From Bacillota bacterium (lineage in GTDB: Bacteria > Bacillota > Clostridia > Lachnospirales > Lachnospiraceae): a DNA stretch of 64,000 nt. The notes below the pieces were generated by a model. The model saw nothing but the letters and a program-made list of their open reading frames with translations, searched no databases and was not told the origin of the DNA. The DNA lies in NCBI GenBank assembly GCA_023436065.1, contig JAEZKU010000067.1:35440-99439 (forward strand), given 5' to 3'. This document shows, piece by piece, positions 36,323 through 46,133 of the stretch. Within the stretch, counting starts at the first letter, position 1, and each line of letters starts with the position of its first letter. Made by a program: the position numbers and the translations under genes.

Positions 36323-38512
36323 TTATTCATTCGTGACCAATTGTGTATACATACCGCCCTTAGCATACAATTCCTCATGCGTCCCGCGTTCTACAACCTT
36401 TCCTTTATTCATGACGATGATTTCGTCACAGTCGCGTATGGTAGAAAGTCTATGGGCAATTACGATACAGGTAATTCCTCTGTTTTTAATAGCTTCCACG
36501 ACCTCATATTCTGTTTTAGCATCAAGCGCACTGGTTGCTTCGTCCATTATGATGATGGTCGGATCCTGTGCAAGTACTCTTGCGATCTCCATTCTCTGTC
36601 TCTGACCACCGGAAAAGTCCTTGCCGCCTTCCAAAATCTTATATTGATAGCCGCCGCTTCGCTGCATGATATCCTCATGAAGCTTTGCATCACGTGCAGC
36701 AAGAATCATTTCAAAATCTTCTATGGAAGAATCCCACATCTTAATATTATTAGCAATGGTATCATGGAACATAATGATATCCTGATCGACTACTGCAATT
36801 GACCCTGTAAATACTTCATGGTTTATCTCTCTGATTGGTTTACCGTCAAAAAGTATCTCACCACTCCAGGGTTTATAAAGACCGGAGATCAGCTTTGACA
36901 GTGTTGATTTACCGCAACCCGAGGTACCGATAAAAGCAACCCTGCTGCCAGGCTTTAATGTCAGGTTAAAGTTTTCAATCAAAGGTTCCTTGAGGCGGGA
37001 ATAACCAAAGGTAACATCCCTCATGACGACATTACCGGACAGCTTATCATAGGTTGCACCCTCGCTGATATCATTTTCCCTGTAAGTGACATCAGCTTTA
37101 TAATTCATCACATCCTCAATTCGTTCCATATTCGTACGCATTTCCTGTAAGCTTTGTCCGGTCGCTATCAGATTTTTAGCCGGGGCACTAAAGGATACCA
37201 TAAACCCCTGAAAAGCCAATATCATACCTACGGTAAATTGGCCCTTCATCGTAAGATAGACTCCGATAATCAGAATTACGATATTGGCAATCGAAGATAC
37301 GATCCCCGGAACGGTACCGAAATACTGGTTTAGCTTTACATATCTGACATTCTGTGCATTAACAGAGGCCTGATAGCCTGACCACTTTGCAAAGAAACCG
37401 TTCTCCGCACCACTTGCCTTGATCGTTTCAATCATTTCGATCCCAGCCACTGTAGTTCCTGCAAGAAGACCGGCATCCCTCATCTGAATCCGTGTGATAT
37501 TAATACGTTTTTTGGATATCTGCGCTGCCACAATCAGATTCAAAATAATTGAGGCCAAACCCACTGCGGTAAGTATGGGACTATAACGAAGCATAACCAC
37601 AAGGTAGAATATCAGCATAAAGAAATCCAATACCATGGGTGCCAGCTGATTTATGAGTAGGGAAGCAATGCCTTCATTGGATGCTTGCCTGGAAGCGATA
37701 TCCCCCGCCAAGCGCTGTGAAAAGAATTCCATCGGCAAACAAAGCACATGCCAAAGGAAACCCGCGTTAGCTACAATCGCAAGCTTTCCTTGAATTTTTA
37801 AAAGATAGACCGCTCTGATCACAGCAATGACAATCTGTATCACAGCAACTCCAAGCATTCCGAATAGGAACGGATACAACCAGTCCGGGTTCTGACCGGT
37901 CAATAGCCTGTCCATGAAGACTCTTGAAAATCCGGGGTTAATAATACCCGTGAGCGATGTGACCAGAGTAGTCAGAATTACAAACAGGAAGGCTGCTGCA
38001 GTTCCCTGTAGCCTCCTTTTTGCAAAGCCCATCATACTCTTTGGCTTTCCGCTGGGTTCAAAGTCCTCGGTAGGTTCAAACATCAAACATATTCCCGTAA
38101 ATGCCTTATCAAATTCCTCAATTGAAACCGTAACCGTTCCCCTGGCCGGATCATTAATCACAGCCCCGTTCTTCTTAAAGCCGTTCAGTACTACAAAATG
38201 ATTAAACTCCCAATGAATAATACAAGGGAATTTACCCTCCTTCTTCAAATCCTCCGGTTCTAAACGAAAGCCCTGGGCAGACATCCCATAGTTACGGGCC
38301 GCCACTAAGATATTCTTAGCACTGGCACCGTCTCTGGATACCCCGCAATCAGCTCGGACCTGCTCTAACGGGAGCCATTTTCCATAATACGCAAGTACCA
38401 TAGTCAGTGATGCCGCACCGCATTCCAGCCCCTCCATCTGCATGATTATCGGAACTTTAGCATAACCCTTCGTTAAGGGCTTCTTTACTTTTTGTTTGTT
38501 ATCTGCTGCCAT
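36323..38512 (-). CDS. NHLM-type peptide export ABC transporter with C39 peptidase domain
   Basis: 729 aa. N-terminal C39 peptidase with catalytic Cys31 (MEGLECGAASLTM), His105 (FNHFVVLNG) and Asp121 (INDPARG). Six membrane helices follow (about 170-450), then an ATPase with GTSGCGKST, FSGGQRQRMEIAR and IIMDEATSALD. It cuts leader peptides after Gly-Gly and exports the product. The only Gly-Gly precursor seen nearby is the Nif11-type gene at 46163-46387 in the same transcript, so that is its probable substrate. Confidence 0.95.
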   Translation of the reverse strand: MAADNKQKVKKPLTKGYAKVPIIMQMEGLECGAASLTMVLAYYGKWLPLEQVRADCGVSRDGASAKNILVAARNYGMSAQGFRLEPEDLKKEGKFPCIIHWEFNHFVVLNGFKKNGAVINDPARGTVTVSIEEFDKAFTGICLMFEPTEDFEPSGKPKSMMGFAKRRLQGTAAAFLFVILTTLVTSLTGIINPGFSRVFMDRLLTGQNPDWLYPFLFGMLGVAVIQIVIAVIRAVYLLKIQGKLAIVANAGFLWHVLCLPMEFFSQRLAGDIASRQASNEGIASLLINQLAPMVLDFFMLIFYLVVMLRYSPILTAVGLASIILNLIVAAQISKKRINITRIQMRDAGLLAGTTVAGIEMIETIKASGAENGFFAKWSGYQASVNAQNVRYVKLNQYFGTVPGIVSSIANIVILIIGVYLTMKGQFTVGMILAFQGFMVSFSAPAKNLIATGQSLQEMRTNMERIEDVMNYKADVTYRENDISEGATYDKLSGNVVMRDVTFGYSRLKEPLIENFNLTLKPGSRVAFIGTSGCGKSTLSKLISGLYKPWSGEILFDGKPIREINHEVFTGSIAVVDQDIIMFHDTIANNIKMWDSSIEDFEMILAARDAKLHEDIMQRSGGYQYKILEGGKDFSGGQRQRMEIARVLAQDPTIIIMDEATSALDAKTEYEVVEAIKNRGITCIVIAHRLSTIRDCDEIIVMNKGKVVERGTHEELYAKGGMYTQLVTNE

Positions 38513-38576
38513 TATTATTTACCCCATTCCTATGTATACTCCGGCATATCCGATGACCATTTTGTTTAGAAGCATT

Positions 38577-39056
38577 CTAATTTAATAGAAACTGTATCGG
38601 TTTAATGCTGTCTGTAACAATGGAAACCGGAACGTTACCCTCCACAGTACCATCTGCTTGTATGATGACTTCATAATTCCATTGGTTAAGATTTAGTAAG
38701 TAAATTGTATAGTCGGAATACTTCGCACTGATTTCCTCGAGGGACATTGGCGAAGCTGCAACAGCTGTTATGGTTCCCTCCATATGATCTACTTTTACCG
38801 GCATATTACTTTTCACCTTGGCTACATCACCTTCCGAAAGATAACAAACAATCTTACCATCCTTAGCAAAACCTGAGGTTGTAATTTCTGTCGGAAGGCT
38901 TCCAATCACACCCCAGACGATGACTGATGCCAGAAGAATAAGAATAGCCATAAGAACGATCCATATGCTTGGGTTTGTAACTTTGATATAATCATTGAGC
39001 TGCTCTGGTGAACTGATCCTGTCAATACTGGATTTCCGAAATAGATTGTCCTTCAT
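38577..39056 (-). CDS. Short HlyD-like / NHLM secretion accessory protein
   Basis: 159 aa. A cytoplasmic head (PEQLNDYIKVTNPSIW), one membrane helix (about 32-54) and a short outer beta domain (SEGDVAKVKSNMPVKVDHMEG). The N-terminus matches NHLM-system secretion proteins, but the coiled-coil hairpin is missing: it is about half the usual length. The reading frame is clean and starts behind GGAGG, so this looks like a natural short form. It probably links the exporter to the cell envelope. Confidence 0.75.
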   Translation of the reverse strand: MKDNLFRKSSIDRISSPEQLNDYIKVTNPSIWIVLMAILILLASVIVWGVIGSLPTEITTSGFAKDGKIVCYLSEGDVAKVKSNMPVKVDHMEGTITAVAASPMSLEEISAKYSDYTIYLLNLNQWNYEVIIQADGTVEGNVPVSIVTDSIKPIQFLLN

Positions 39057-39083
39057 TATTTTCCCTCCATCTATATCTAATCT

Positions 39084-39497
39084 TTAAAAATAGATCTGTT
39101 TTATGATAGTCAGATGATTTTTTCCCTCTTTATATTCATACATAACCCTGTCCATGCTTTTCTTTACCATATAAATCCCCAATCCACCGATTTTTCTGTC
39201 TTCAGCGGAAAGCGTAAGATCCGGCTCCTCCTTATCCAGCGGATTATACGGAATACCGCTGTCAATAAAACTAATTATAATGGTTTTGGACTGATCCAGG
39301 TAACTGAAGCATATCTCAGCTTCTCCATCCTTATCCGGATATGCATAATGTGCAATATTCACAAAGATTTCTTCTACCGCAACACTAATCTGAAGCTTAC
39401 TGTCAATCGAACAACCGATAGAATCAAGTCTTTCTTCAATATACTGAAGCACTTTGTCCAGTTCTTCGGGTCTTGCGGGAAACTTACATTTACTCAT
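39084..39497 (-). CDS. RsbW-like serine-protein kinase / anti-sigma ATPase
   Basis: 138 aa. ATG 39497 follows GGAGG. GHKL ATPase fold: N-box VAVEEIFVNIAHYAY, G1 IDSGIPYNPL, and G2 KIGGLGIYMVKKSMD. This is the kinase of a partner-switching set. In the classic scheme it phosphorylates a STAS protein and sequesters a sigma factor when free. The phosphatase gene overlaps it by 8 bases and the STAS gene lies in the same operon. No sigma factor is encoded here. Confidence 0.88.
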   Translation of the reverse strand: MSKCKFPARPEELDKVLQYIEERLDSIGCSIDSKLQISVAVEEIFVNIAHYAYPDKDGEAEICFSYLDQSKTIIISFIDSGIPYNPLDKEEPDLTLSAEDRKIGGLGIYMVKKSMDRVMYEYKEGKNHLTIIKQIYF

Positions 39498-41142
39498 GGT
39501 GTCCTCCGTTCTCAAAAATAAGTGCAAGCATTGTAATATCATCAAACTGCGGTGCATCCTTTACAAAGGCATCAATATCTTCCTTAACCACCTGAAGAAG
39601 CATTTGCGGTGTGTCGTCCTTGTGGCGGTTCAAAATGTCTCTGAGCCTGTCCTCGCCGTAAAGCGTATTTTCTTCGTTCGTAGCTTCTGTTACACCATCC
39701 GTGTACAGATATAACCCGTCCCCGGGCTCCAGCATAATCTCATACTGCCTGTATCTGATTCCCTCCATACCGGCCAGTACTAATCCGGCACGTGCTTTAA
39801 GATATTCATACTCGCCATCCTTCTTCCTGATAAGCGGAGGGTTATGACCTGCATTGGCATAGGTAAATCTTCCGGTGGAAATCTCGAGTATTCCCATCCA
39901 TCCGGTCACGAACATTCCTGCATCATTATTCTCACAAAGCTGTGTATTGACCGCGGTAAACACATCTGCAGGTTCCATACCTGCCAGTGTCTGATTCTTA
40001 ATCAGGGTCTTGGCAATCACCATAAACAATGCAGCCGGAACTCCTTTTCCAGACACATCCGCGATTACCAATGCCAGGTGATCACTGTCTATCAGGAAAA
40101 AATCATAAAAATCACCACCTACCTCTTTGGCGGGCTGCATCGTTGCATAAATATCAAATTCCTCTCTCTCCGGAAATGCGGGGAAAATGCACGGAAGCAT
40201 AGAGGCCTGAATCTGTGTAGCTACATTAAGCTCAGCCCCAATACGTTCCTTTTCCGTCATTACCCGGGTGAGATTTTCTATATAATGGTTGATATCCTTT
40301 TCCATCGTCTTAATTGCTTCAGAAAGGTTTTGTATTTCATCACCGGTATGTATATTCAATCCGGTAAAGGAGGACTCCTTTGCTATCTCCATACTATTAT
40401 TGTCTTTGCCGGAAGCATACCGGGCTGCGGCCTCCGAAAGTGCATTGATCGGAGATACAACATAGCGACGGATAAGAGCTATGACGATTGCCGTTGCCGC
40501 TGCAGCAGCAATGATCAGCACAATACAGATGAGCAACAGAAAGTGATACCGGTCTGACATAACCTCATCCATTGATACATCTGCAAAAGCAAGTGCAACT
40601 ACCTTACCGTTGCTATCGAAAATAGGGGCACCGGCCGTACACAGCCAACCAAACTTCTCTGTATTCGTGATAAATGCAGGTATTCCGGCTTCAAGCGTAT
40701 CAAAATATATACGGCTGTTTTCTGCCGGCGGATATGTATCACCCAGCTCACAGGCTGACCCCTCTTCATCGGCATCCAAAATATATACTACTTTTTCTAC
40801 CGAGACCGTCTCAACGTAGAGATATAAGATATCATTATTCTCCTTTATATCAAACAGGACATTAAGCATATGATAATATTCATCATCCTTAATCTTCTGA
40901 ATATGTTCCTTATAATCCGCATCCTTCTTATCCAGTGCCTCCAACCTTGTTATATAGTCACCAATTTTATCTCCGTCCATCTGAGATGCGGCTGTCTTGG
41001 CAATATTCATAGCATTTGCTTTATAATGTTCATCCATGGTGTTACTGTAAATGCTATAACTAATCAGGATTGCCGTAAATGACAGTAATGCAGCAAACAG
41101 CATCATAGCTACAATGGATTTAAACTTTAGTGACATTTTCAT
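39490..41142 (-). CDS. Membrane SpoIIE/RsbU-family PP2C phosphatase with HAMP
   Basis: 550 aa. Helix 1 (about 10-31), an outer Cache-like sensor (about 35-200), helix 2 (about 203-226), HAMP (about 227-290), and a PP2C domain (about 310-545) with EVGGDFYDFF, IADVSGKGVPAALFM and YTDGVTEA, so the metal-binding Asp residues are kept. It should dephosphorylate a STAS protein in answer to an outside signal. Its likely target is the STAS protein at 44735-45031. Ribosome site GAGGTTG. Confidence 0.92.
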   Translation of the reverse strand: MKMSLKFKSIVAMMLFAALLSFTAILISYSIYSNTMDEHYKANAMNIAKTAASQMDGDKIGDYITRLEALDKKDADYKEHIQKIKDDEYYHMLNVLFDIKENNDILYLYVETVSVEKVVYILDADEEGSACELGDTYPPAENSRIYFDTLEAGIPAFITNTEKFGWLCTAGAPIFDSNGKVVALAFADVSMDEVMSDRYHFLLLICIVLIIAAAAATAIVIALIRRYVVSPINALSEAAARYASGKDNNSMEIAKESSFTGLNIHTGDEIQNLSEAIKTMEKDINHYIENLTRVMTEKERIGAELNVATQIQASMLPCIFPAFPEREEFDIYATMQPAKEVGGDFYDFFLIDSDHLALVIADVSGKGVPAALFMVIAKTLIKNQTLAGMEPADVFTAVNTQLCENNDAGMFVTGWMGILEISTGRFTYANAGHNPPLIRKKDGEYEYLKARAGLVLAGMEGIRYRQYEIMLEPGDGLYLYTDGVTEATNEENTLYGEDRLRDILNRHKDDTPQMLLQVVKEDIDAFVKDAPQFDDITMLALIFENGGHHE

Positions 41143-41179
41143 AATTTCAACCTCAACTTCCTTAGGCCCGATAGGGTCA

Positions 41180-42076
41180 TTAATTTAGCAAAAGTCCACA
41201 GTATCCCTTTTTGAGGATATCAGCCTTATAACCCATAATCCAGGGTATTACTGTCCCCACACAATGACTGCTTTCCGGTAAATATGCAGTAATGGTCGGT
41301 TTCCTAAAATACGATGCTATGATCGGAAATAGCTCAGAAATCAAATTATCCGGAAGGATTGCCTCTGTAATCAACAGCTTTTCATCCATTACACACCCCA
41401 AAATGGCATATTCCTTATTCCGATACTCAAGCTTTTTACAGAATCCGCCACAAAAGCTGTTTTCTGCAAGAGCATAAGCTATTGCTGCCTCATCCCATTT
41501 TGCATAAATCGAGTTTTGCAAATAAGTATTCCGTAATCCGGTATACTCCTGTGATGTAATGTCAGTAATCCTTACATCCCTTCTTTGTTCCTTCCCTGAA
41601 TAATGAAAAATACATACTCTGATATTGCCGGCCTCTTTTAGTCCGATTCTCTTATAATATGCTGACAACCCTATATTGGCAGGATAAAAGAGATAGCTCG
41701 CATTATTTTCATCACAATAGCGGCGGATAAGGTCTATGATTTTTATACCGATTCCCTGTCCCCGGAACGCCTTTCGCACACCAAGTGCATATCCGAATAC
41801 AGCCGGAAGCTCTCCCTGTTCTGTATGAATTGTCACAGGCAATAAGTATATCGATCCGATAATCTGCTGATTGTAAATCGCAAGGATGGTATTTTCTGCG
41901 GTAAAACGGTGTCTGAGAAAAAAATCGATATATTCATCCGAGTCCCGAAAGCACTCCCTCCAGATTGCTTTCAGTTCAGACAGGATTTGCCTTTTTTCAA
42001 ATTTATTATCTTTTAGGCTGTTTATTTCGTCTTGTCCGGTCATGATCTGTGTCGCCCAAACAATATGATAATCCAT
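41180..42076 (-). CDS. GNAT family N-acetyltransferase in the peptide operon
   Basis: 298 aa. The acetyl-CoA site ALGVRKAFRGQGIGIKIIDLI, followed by LFYPANIGLSAYYKRIG, is at about 105-155. The rest resembles Eis-like two-lobed enzymes. It could modify the product, give self-protection, or act elsewhere; nothing in the sequence decides this. It sits 37 bases upstream of the phosphatase gene and 12 after the MATE gene. Site GGGGAGG. Confidence 0.82.
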   Translation of the reverse strand: MDYHIVWATQIMTGQDEINSLKDNKFEKRQILSELKAIWRECFRDSDEYIDFFLRHRFTAENTILAIYNQQIIGSIYLLPVTIHTEQGELPAVFGYALGVRKAFRGQGIGIKIIDLIRRYCDENNASYLFYPANIGLSAYYKRIGLKEAGNIRVCIFHYSGKEQRRDVRITDITSQEYTGLRNTYLQNSIYAKWDEAAIAYALAENSFCGGFCKKLEYRNKEYAILGCVMDEKLLITEAILPDNLISELFPIIASYFRKPTITAYLPESSHCVGTVIPWIMGYKADILKKGYCGLLLN

Positions 42077-42088
42077 CCCATCCTCCCC

Positions 42089-43849
42089 TTACACCTTTAC
42101 TGTCAATGTATTAAAGCCCTGATATCTCCGGTAAAAGAATTCTCTGGCTTTATTTTTGATCAAAAGCACACCGATACTTTCCATCCCCTCATCGCTGTCA
42201 TTCCCGATCCTCATTGTTTTCATATCAAACGGATTATAGCTTACCGCATTATCTCTGATATGAAGTTCAAAGGAACTATCCTCATATGCAATCAGCGTAA
42301 GCTCAATATAACCATTCTCCAGGTCTGAAAAACCATGTAAAATAATTGCCTGACATATCTCTTCCACTGTAAGACTGACAAAATACTGTTGCGCATGGCT
42401 TGCACTCCATCTGGTGCAAAATGTTTCCACCTCGGTAGTCAACAGGCTGAAGTCCTCTTTTTTTTCAATCATTTTGCTCAAAATACGCTCTTCCTTCAGC
42501 ACTTCACCTGAGCTTTCATTCGTCCTGTCCAGGTAACCTTTCCATAAACCCCATAGGATGAGAGAAGCCAATTCCGTGGCAGGGAATATCCACCAGAACG
42601 TTTTGATACCGAAGGTCGCAAATAGAAGGGCAAAGATCAGAAAGCATGCAAAGGTTCTTAAGAAATTGATCAGTAATACCAGCTTATCCTTCCCGATTGC
42701 CTGATAATAACAACTCATTTCAATAGAGAAACCGCCGATGACGGTACTGATACAAAGCAATCGTACTGCAACGGTTCCAAGCGCCATGTTAGCTTCTGAC
42801 AGTCCAAACAAAGAGCAAATAGGGACTGCTAATATCCCCACCGTCAAAGCCGCAGCCGTACCCAGTAGTAAACCCCAGCGAAGCGCCAAAGAAAGTGTGA
42901 GGTTCATAGCCTTTCTATTCTTCTCCCCGTAAAATGTGCCGACCAACGGCTGTATACCTGAACCAATGCCTTCATACACGGCAAACAGTATATAAGAAAA
43001 ATTAACGGTAACGTTAAAAATAGCCAATCCGTCTTTTCCACCTATATGCATCAGCAAATAATTCATTATGATAAACAATAAGAACTGGAATAAATATCGT
43101 GAAGAAGAGGAAAAACCATTCCTGAAATTGTCCCATATCAGCTTTATGTCCGGTTTGATTAACACAAAACGAAGCATTGTTTGTTTACTAAGCAGATGAG
43201 GAAGGTAAATACAGATTGCCACAGATTTTCCAACTACCGTTGCCAGAGCAGCACCTTCTACGCCCATACGAAATGAAATTACGAACACAAAATTTAAGAT
43301 GATATCAACGATATTTCCGATAATGAAACCTATACTTGCAAGCTTCTGATTATCATCACATCGAATATAGAAATAGAAAAGAGCATTTAGAAAGAAAAGT
43401 GGAGCTGACATAAATAGTATTCTGGCGTAGGAAGAAGCAGCTACATATAAATCTCCATCCAAAGGGTCAGTTCCCAACAGCCTCATAATAAAAGGAAGAA
43501 ACATACATCCCAGCAAAGCCTTTAGCAAACTAATCAATAATGTCGCATACAGCATCTGATTGAAATCACGGACTCCTGCCTGTGCATTCCCTTCCCCCAA
43601 AAGTCTGCTGTACTTTACAGAACCTCCGATTGCAATTCCCAAATCCATTACATTAAAAATCATAAAGACAGGCGTAATCAGACCAATCGCTGCCAGACCT
43701 GTCTCACCCATTTTTGCACCTACTACGAGAGCGTCTACGATATTACCCCACGATAATCCAATGGATGAAACCATAGAAGGAATTAGGAAGCGGTAGAACA
43801 TACGACTGGTAAAGAATTTATACTTTTCATCCGGTTCTCTGTTTTTCAT
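42089..43849 (-). CDS. MATE efflux transporter fused to an RsbW-like ATPase domain
   Basis: 586 aa from ATG 43849, which overlaps the upstream stop (ATGA). Twelve membrane helices span about 15-450 in the MATE pattern (SLGLSWGNIVDALVVGAKMG near the start). Residues about 460-586 form a GHKL-like domain (SLTVEEICQAIILHGF, HIRDNAVSYNPFD, ESIGVLLIKN) like RsbW. The N-box Asn is Gln and the G1 Gly is Ala, so ATP binding may be weak or lost. This fusion would tie an exporter to the operon's partner-switching proteins. MATE pumps usually end near residue 460. Confidence 0.85.
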   Translation of the reverse strand: MKNREPDEKYKFFTSRMFYRFLIPSMVSSIGLSWGNIVDALVVGAKMGETGLAAIGLITPVFMIFNVMDLGIAIGGSVKYSRLLGEGNAQAGVRDFNQMLYATLLISLLKALLGCMFLPFIMRLLGTDPLDGDLYVAASSYARILFMSAPLFFLNALFYFYIRCDDNQKLASIGFIIGNIVDIILNFVFVISFRMGVEGAALATVVGKSVAICIYLPHLLSKQTMLRFVLIKPDIKLIWDNFRNGFSSSSRYLFQFLLFIIMNYLLMHIGGKDGLAIFNVTVNFSYILFAVYEGIGSGIQPLVGTFYGEKNRKAMNLTLSLALRWGLLLGTAAALTVGILAVPICSLFGLSEANMALGTVAVRLLCISTVIGGFSIEMSCYYQAIGKDKLVLLINFLRTFACFLIFALLFATFGIKTFWWIFPATELASLILWGLWKGYLDRTNESSGEVLKEERILSKMIEKKEDFSLLTTEVETFCTRWSASHAQQYFVSLTVEEICQAIILHGFSDLENGYIELTLIAYEDSSFELHIRDNAVSYNPFDMKTMRIGNDSDEGMESIGVLLIKNKAREFFYRRYQGFNTLTVKV

Positions 43850-44724
43850 TCTTTTACAGTCCATCCCTTCCATAATTCATTAAAGCGAACCGGCTTCATC
43901 TGTGTTTTGTGCAATCGCAGGCCGGTTATTCCCAGATCCTCTTCCCTGTTTATGTAACGTATATTTTCCGGAAGCCGTCTGAAAAGCTCCCATTTCAGAT
44001 AACAGTCAATATCATCCTCAAGAGTTTTTGATATATGCAGATCAAAGGTATCTTCTGTGATCGCCGTCCCTAAAGCAAACGCAAGCGGCTTATCGCCATC
44101 CAGCATAAGAATGCCGGACAATTGAAGCTCTTTAAAGAATTTCAGCGCATTCAGCGTGGCACTGATATCGATGCTTCCCCTACTATGCTTTATTTCTGTA
44201 TGCCACTTTCCTGCAACCTCCGCTGCAAGCGGAATGGTTTTCTTAGACAACTTCGTAATTGTCCATTGATAGCTTTGTTCTCCTCTATGTACCTTGGAAC
44301 GCAGATGCTTGAAGCTACTTCCCTTCAGTCTGACCTGCTCCTCCTTGTCGTAGATGTATTCCCAATCATCACGTGTACTTACAAAATGAAACCTCCCCGG
44401 AAAGTACTTCTCCAGAAATTCTCTGTCCTCATCCCTCAGATACCGGAAAGAAAGCTTTTCCTTATCCAGTAGTTTAGAGATAAAAAACTGTTTTTCCTCC
44501 TCCGCTCCGCAAGGAAAGAAATACTCATTTGTGTTCTCTTGTTCGCATTTTACACAAAACAGCTTATCAGAAAGATAGACCTTGAGCTTCATGATATCCT
44601 TCCACAGATAAAGAGAGGAAAAAGCATGGGATGATAACGTATGCCCGTAACTCCTCCGTAGGTTATCAATTCTATCTTTATCAACTAATTTAATTGTTGT
44701 AAAATCCAAAACAGCTTGACCCAT
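43846..44724 (-). CDS. DUF2156 (lysyl-phosphatidylglycerol synthase C-terminal-like) protein
   Basis: 292 aa. A double-GNAT fold like the catalytic part of MprF: LSSHAFSSLYLWKDI near the start, HLRSKVHRGEQSYQW in the middle, and YLKWELFRRLPENIRYINREEDLG at the end. No membrane segment. Free-standing members may transfer an aminoacyl group; targets are unknown. In this operon it could give envelope self-protection or tailor the peptide (inference). It overlaps the MATE gene by 4 bases. Confidence 0.8.
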   Translation of the reverse strand: MGQAVLDFTTIKLVDKDRIDNLRRSYGHTLSSHAFSSLYLWKDIMKLKVYLSDKLFCVKCEQENTNEYFFPCGAEEEKQFFISKLLDKEKLSFRYLRDEDREFLEKYFPGRFHFVSTRDDWEYIYDKEEQVRLKGSSFKHLRSKVHRGEQSYQWTITKLSKKTIPLAAEVAGKWHTEIKHSRGSIDISATLNALKFFKELQLSGILMLDGDKPLAFALGTAITEDTFDLHISKTLEDDIDCYLKWELFRRLPENIRYINREEDLGITGLRLHKTQMKPVRFNELWKGWTVKE

Positions 44725-44734
44725 AGTATCCTTC

Positions 44735-45031
44735 TTATTCTATCGTCAATATATCTACAAAGCCTGTAATTTCAAACACTTCCATTATAGTGCTATTTAC
44801 GTTCCTGATTATCATTTCACCCTGCTTATTCATTACCTTCTGTGCAGCAAGAATGACACGAAGTCCGGCAGAGGACACATATTCCAGGCCTGCAAAATCA
44901 AATTCAAGAATTGCTATATTATTGAGGGAAGACTTAAGCTCTGCCTCAAGCTGGGGTGCTGTAGTTGTATCCAGTCTTCCCTCCAGATTGATGATTAGCT
45001 TCCCATCATTACTACTCTTATTTATAATCAT
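44735..45031 (-). CDS. STAS-domain anti-sigma antagonist (RsbV/SpoIIAA-like)
   Basis: 98 aa from ATG 45031, which follows GGAGG; the longer frame starts upstream without a site. Complete STAS fold with NLEGRLDTTTAPQLEAEL and the phosphoserine region DFAGLEYVSSAGLRVIL, where the Ser-Ser pair sits at the RsbV phosphorylation position. It is the probable common target of the operon's kinase and phosphatase. Confidence 0.93.
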   Translation of the reverse strand: MIINKSSNDGKLIINLEGRLDTTTAPQLEAELKSSLNNIAILEFDFAGLEYVSSAGLRVILAAQKVMNKQGEMIIRNVNSTIMEVFEITGFVDILTIE

Positions 45032-45066
45032 GTTAACCTCCAATTTACATGATGATCTCACAGAAT

Positions 45067-46020
45067 CTATGCCTTCATTGTATGCAGATCAAACAGTTTC
45101 TTATAGTTGAAGCGGCATGCCGTCTCCTTAATGATGTGATCCATCTTTTCCAGATAGCATAAATCCGATGCTATTTCATGGCATAGGTCACACATCGAAA
45201 CATAATCATTTCGAATTCGGCTGAGATAATTTCCGTTTATCTCTCCTTTTTCCTTTAAAAGCTTTGGTCCAATATTAGTTATCACCATAAGATAATCATT
45301 TTCTTCTTTTGCTTTGATCAATTCCTTCAGAGTTTTTTCCTTTGCCGAACCAATTTTTAGTTTGTTCATATCCAGTCCCTGACTGCAGCAGGGATAGGCA
45401 CTACCATCGGGCATAATAGTCAGGGTATCCGCAAAGGTGCATTTACCACTGTAATCAATATAGATATAATCCTCCCAGGGAATTGTCTCCTCTGCTTTGC
45501 CAATCGGTTGGCAAATGCCCTTCTCCCAGGTGTATTCCGTATGCTTTTTTTCCAGGGGCTGCTCCACTGTTGTTTTCTTTGTGATCACACTCTGAAAGCT
45601 CAGAGGCAGGTTAATTCTTTTATTTGCATTAATCAGATTTTCTATATTTTGATACGGTATGTAGTCCGCATGAAATTCGTCTGTACTGATTCTGATAAGG
45701 GTTACCCCTTTACTTTTTAGTTCTGTTAACATCTGATAGGCATTCTCAACACTGTTAGCCCAGTATGCATTTGTTGTTAAGTAGATGGCTAAATGATAGC
45801 TGGAACTAAGTGCAATCAGCTCCATAACCTCATTCTTGTATAACAGGGCTTCTCCGCCGGTAATACTGATCTCGTCAATTATTTTGCTGTCAGCAGCCTG
45901 TCTGATATAATCCTTGGCAGCATCAAAATCCATCTTTTCTTTCTGTGTCGGGTCACAATGAAAACAGCAAATCTTACATGCGGCATTGCATTTTAGTGTA
46001 TATACTAAAATCAGCTTCAA
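45067..46020 (-). CDS. Radical SAM peptide-modifying enzyme (second)
   Basis: 317 aa with TTG start (46018-46020), AAAGGA about 11 bases before it. The [4Fe-4S] motif is CNAACKIC (Cys11, 15, 18); SITGGEALLY is the SAM-binding GGE motif. The C-terminal third has scattered Cys (YPCCSQG, MCDLCHEIASDLC) that could bind a further cluster. It lies directly downstream of the precursor, so it is the second of two candidate maturases. It is shorter than the first. Confidence 0.87.
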   Translation of the reverse strand: MKLILVYTLKCNAACKICCFHCDPTQKEKMDFDAAKDYIRQAADSKIIDEISITGGEALLYKNEVMELIALSSSYHLAIYLTTNAYWANSVENAYQMLTELKSKGVTLIRISTDEFHADYIPYQNIENLINANKRINLPLSFQSVITKKTTVEQPLEKKHTEYTWEKGICQPIGKAEETIPWEDYIYIDYSGKCTFADTLTIMPDGSAYPCCSQGLDMNKLKIGSAKEKTLKELIKAKEENDYLMVITNIGPKLLKEKGEINGNYLSRIRNDYVSMCDLCHEIASDLCYLEKMDHIIKETACRFNYKKLFDLHTMKA

Positions 46021-46058
46021 CCTTCCTGTTCATCCTTTCTCTCGATGAATTATGAATA

Positions 46059-46133
46059 TAAGGGAACACTACCATCCCCGCACAATCACTACTGACCATG
46101 CGCACTTATAAGGCAGATGATAATATTCCCTTA
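46059..46133 (-). other. Stem-loop region after the precursor gene
   Basis: TAAGGGAA / TTCCCTTA (8 bp) closes a 59-base loop in the 142-base gap between precursor and second radical SAM gene. It could stabilise the precursor message or lower downstream expression. It has no T tract. Confidence 0.35.

Noticed and set aside
39844..40557. 237-aa protein opposite the SpoIIE phosphatase gene
   Set aside because: It is the antisense of a clear coding frame; Cys/His-rich composition is typical of shadow frames.
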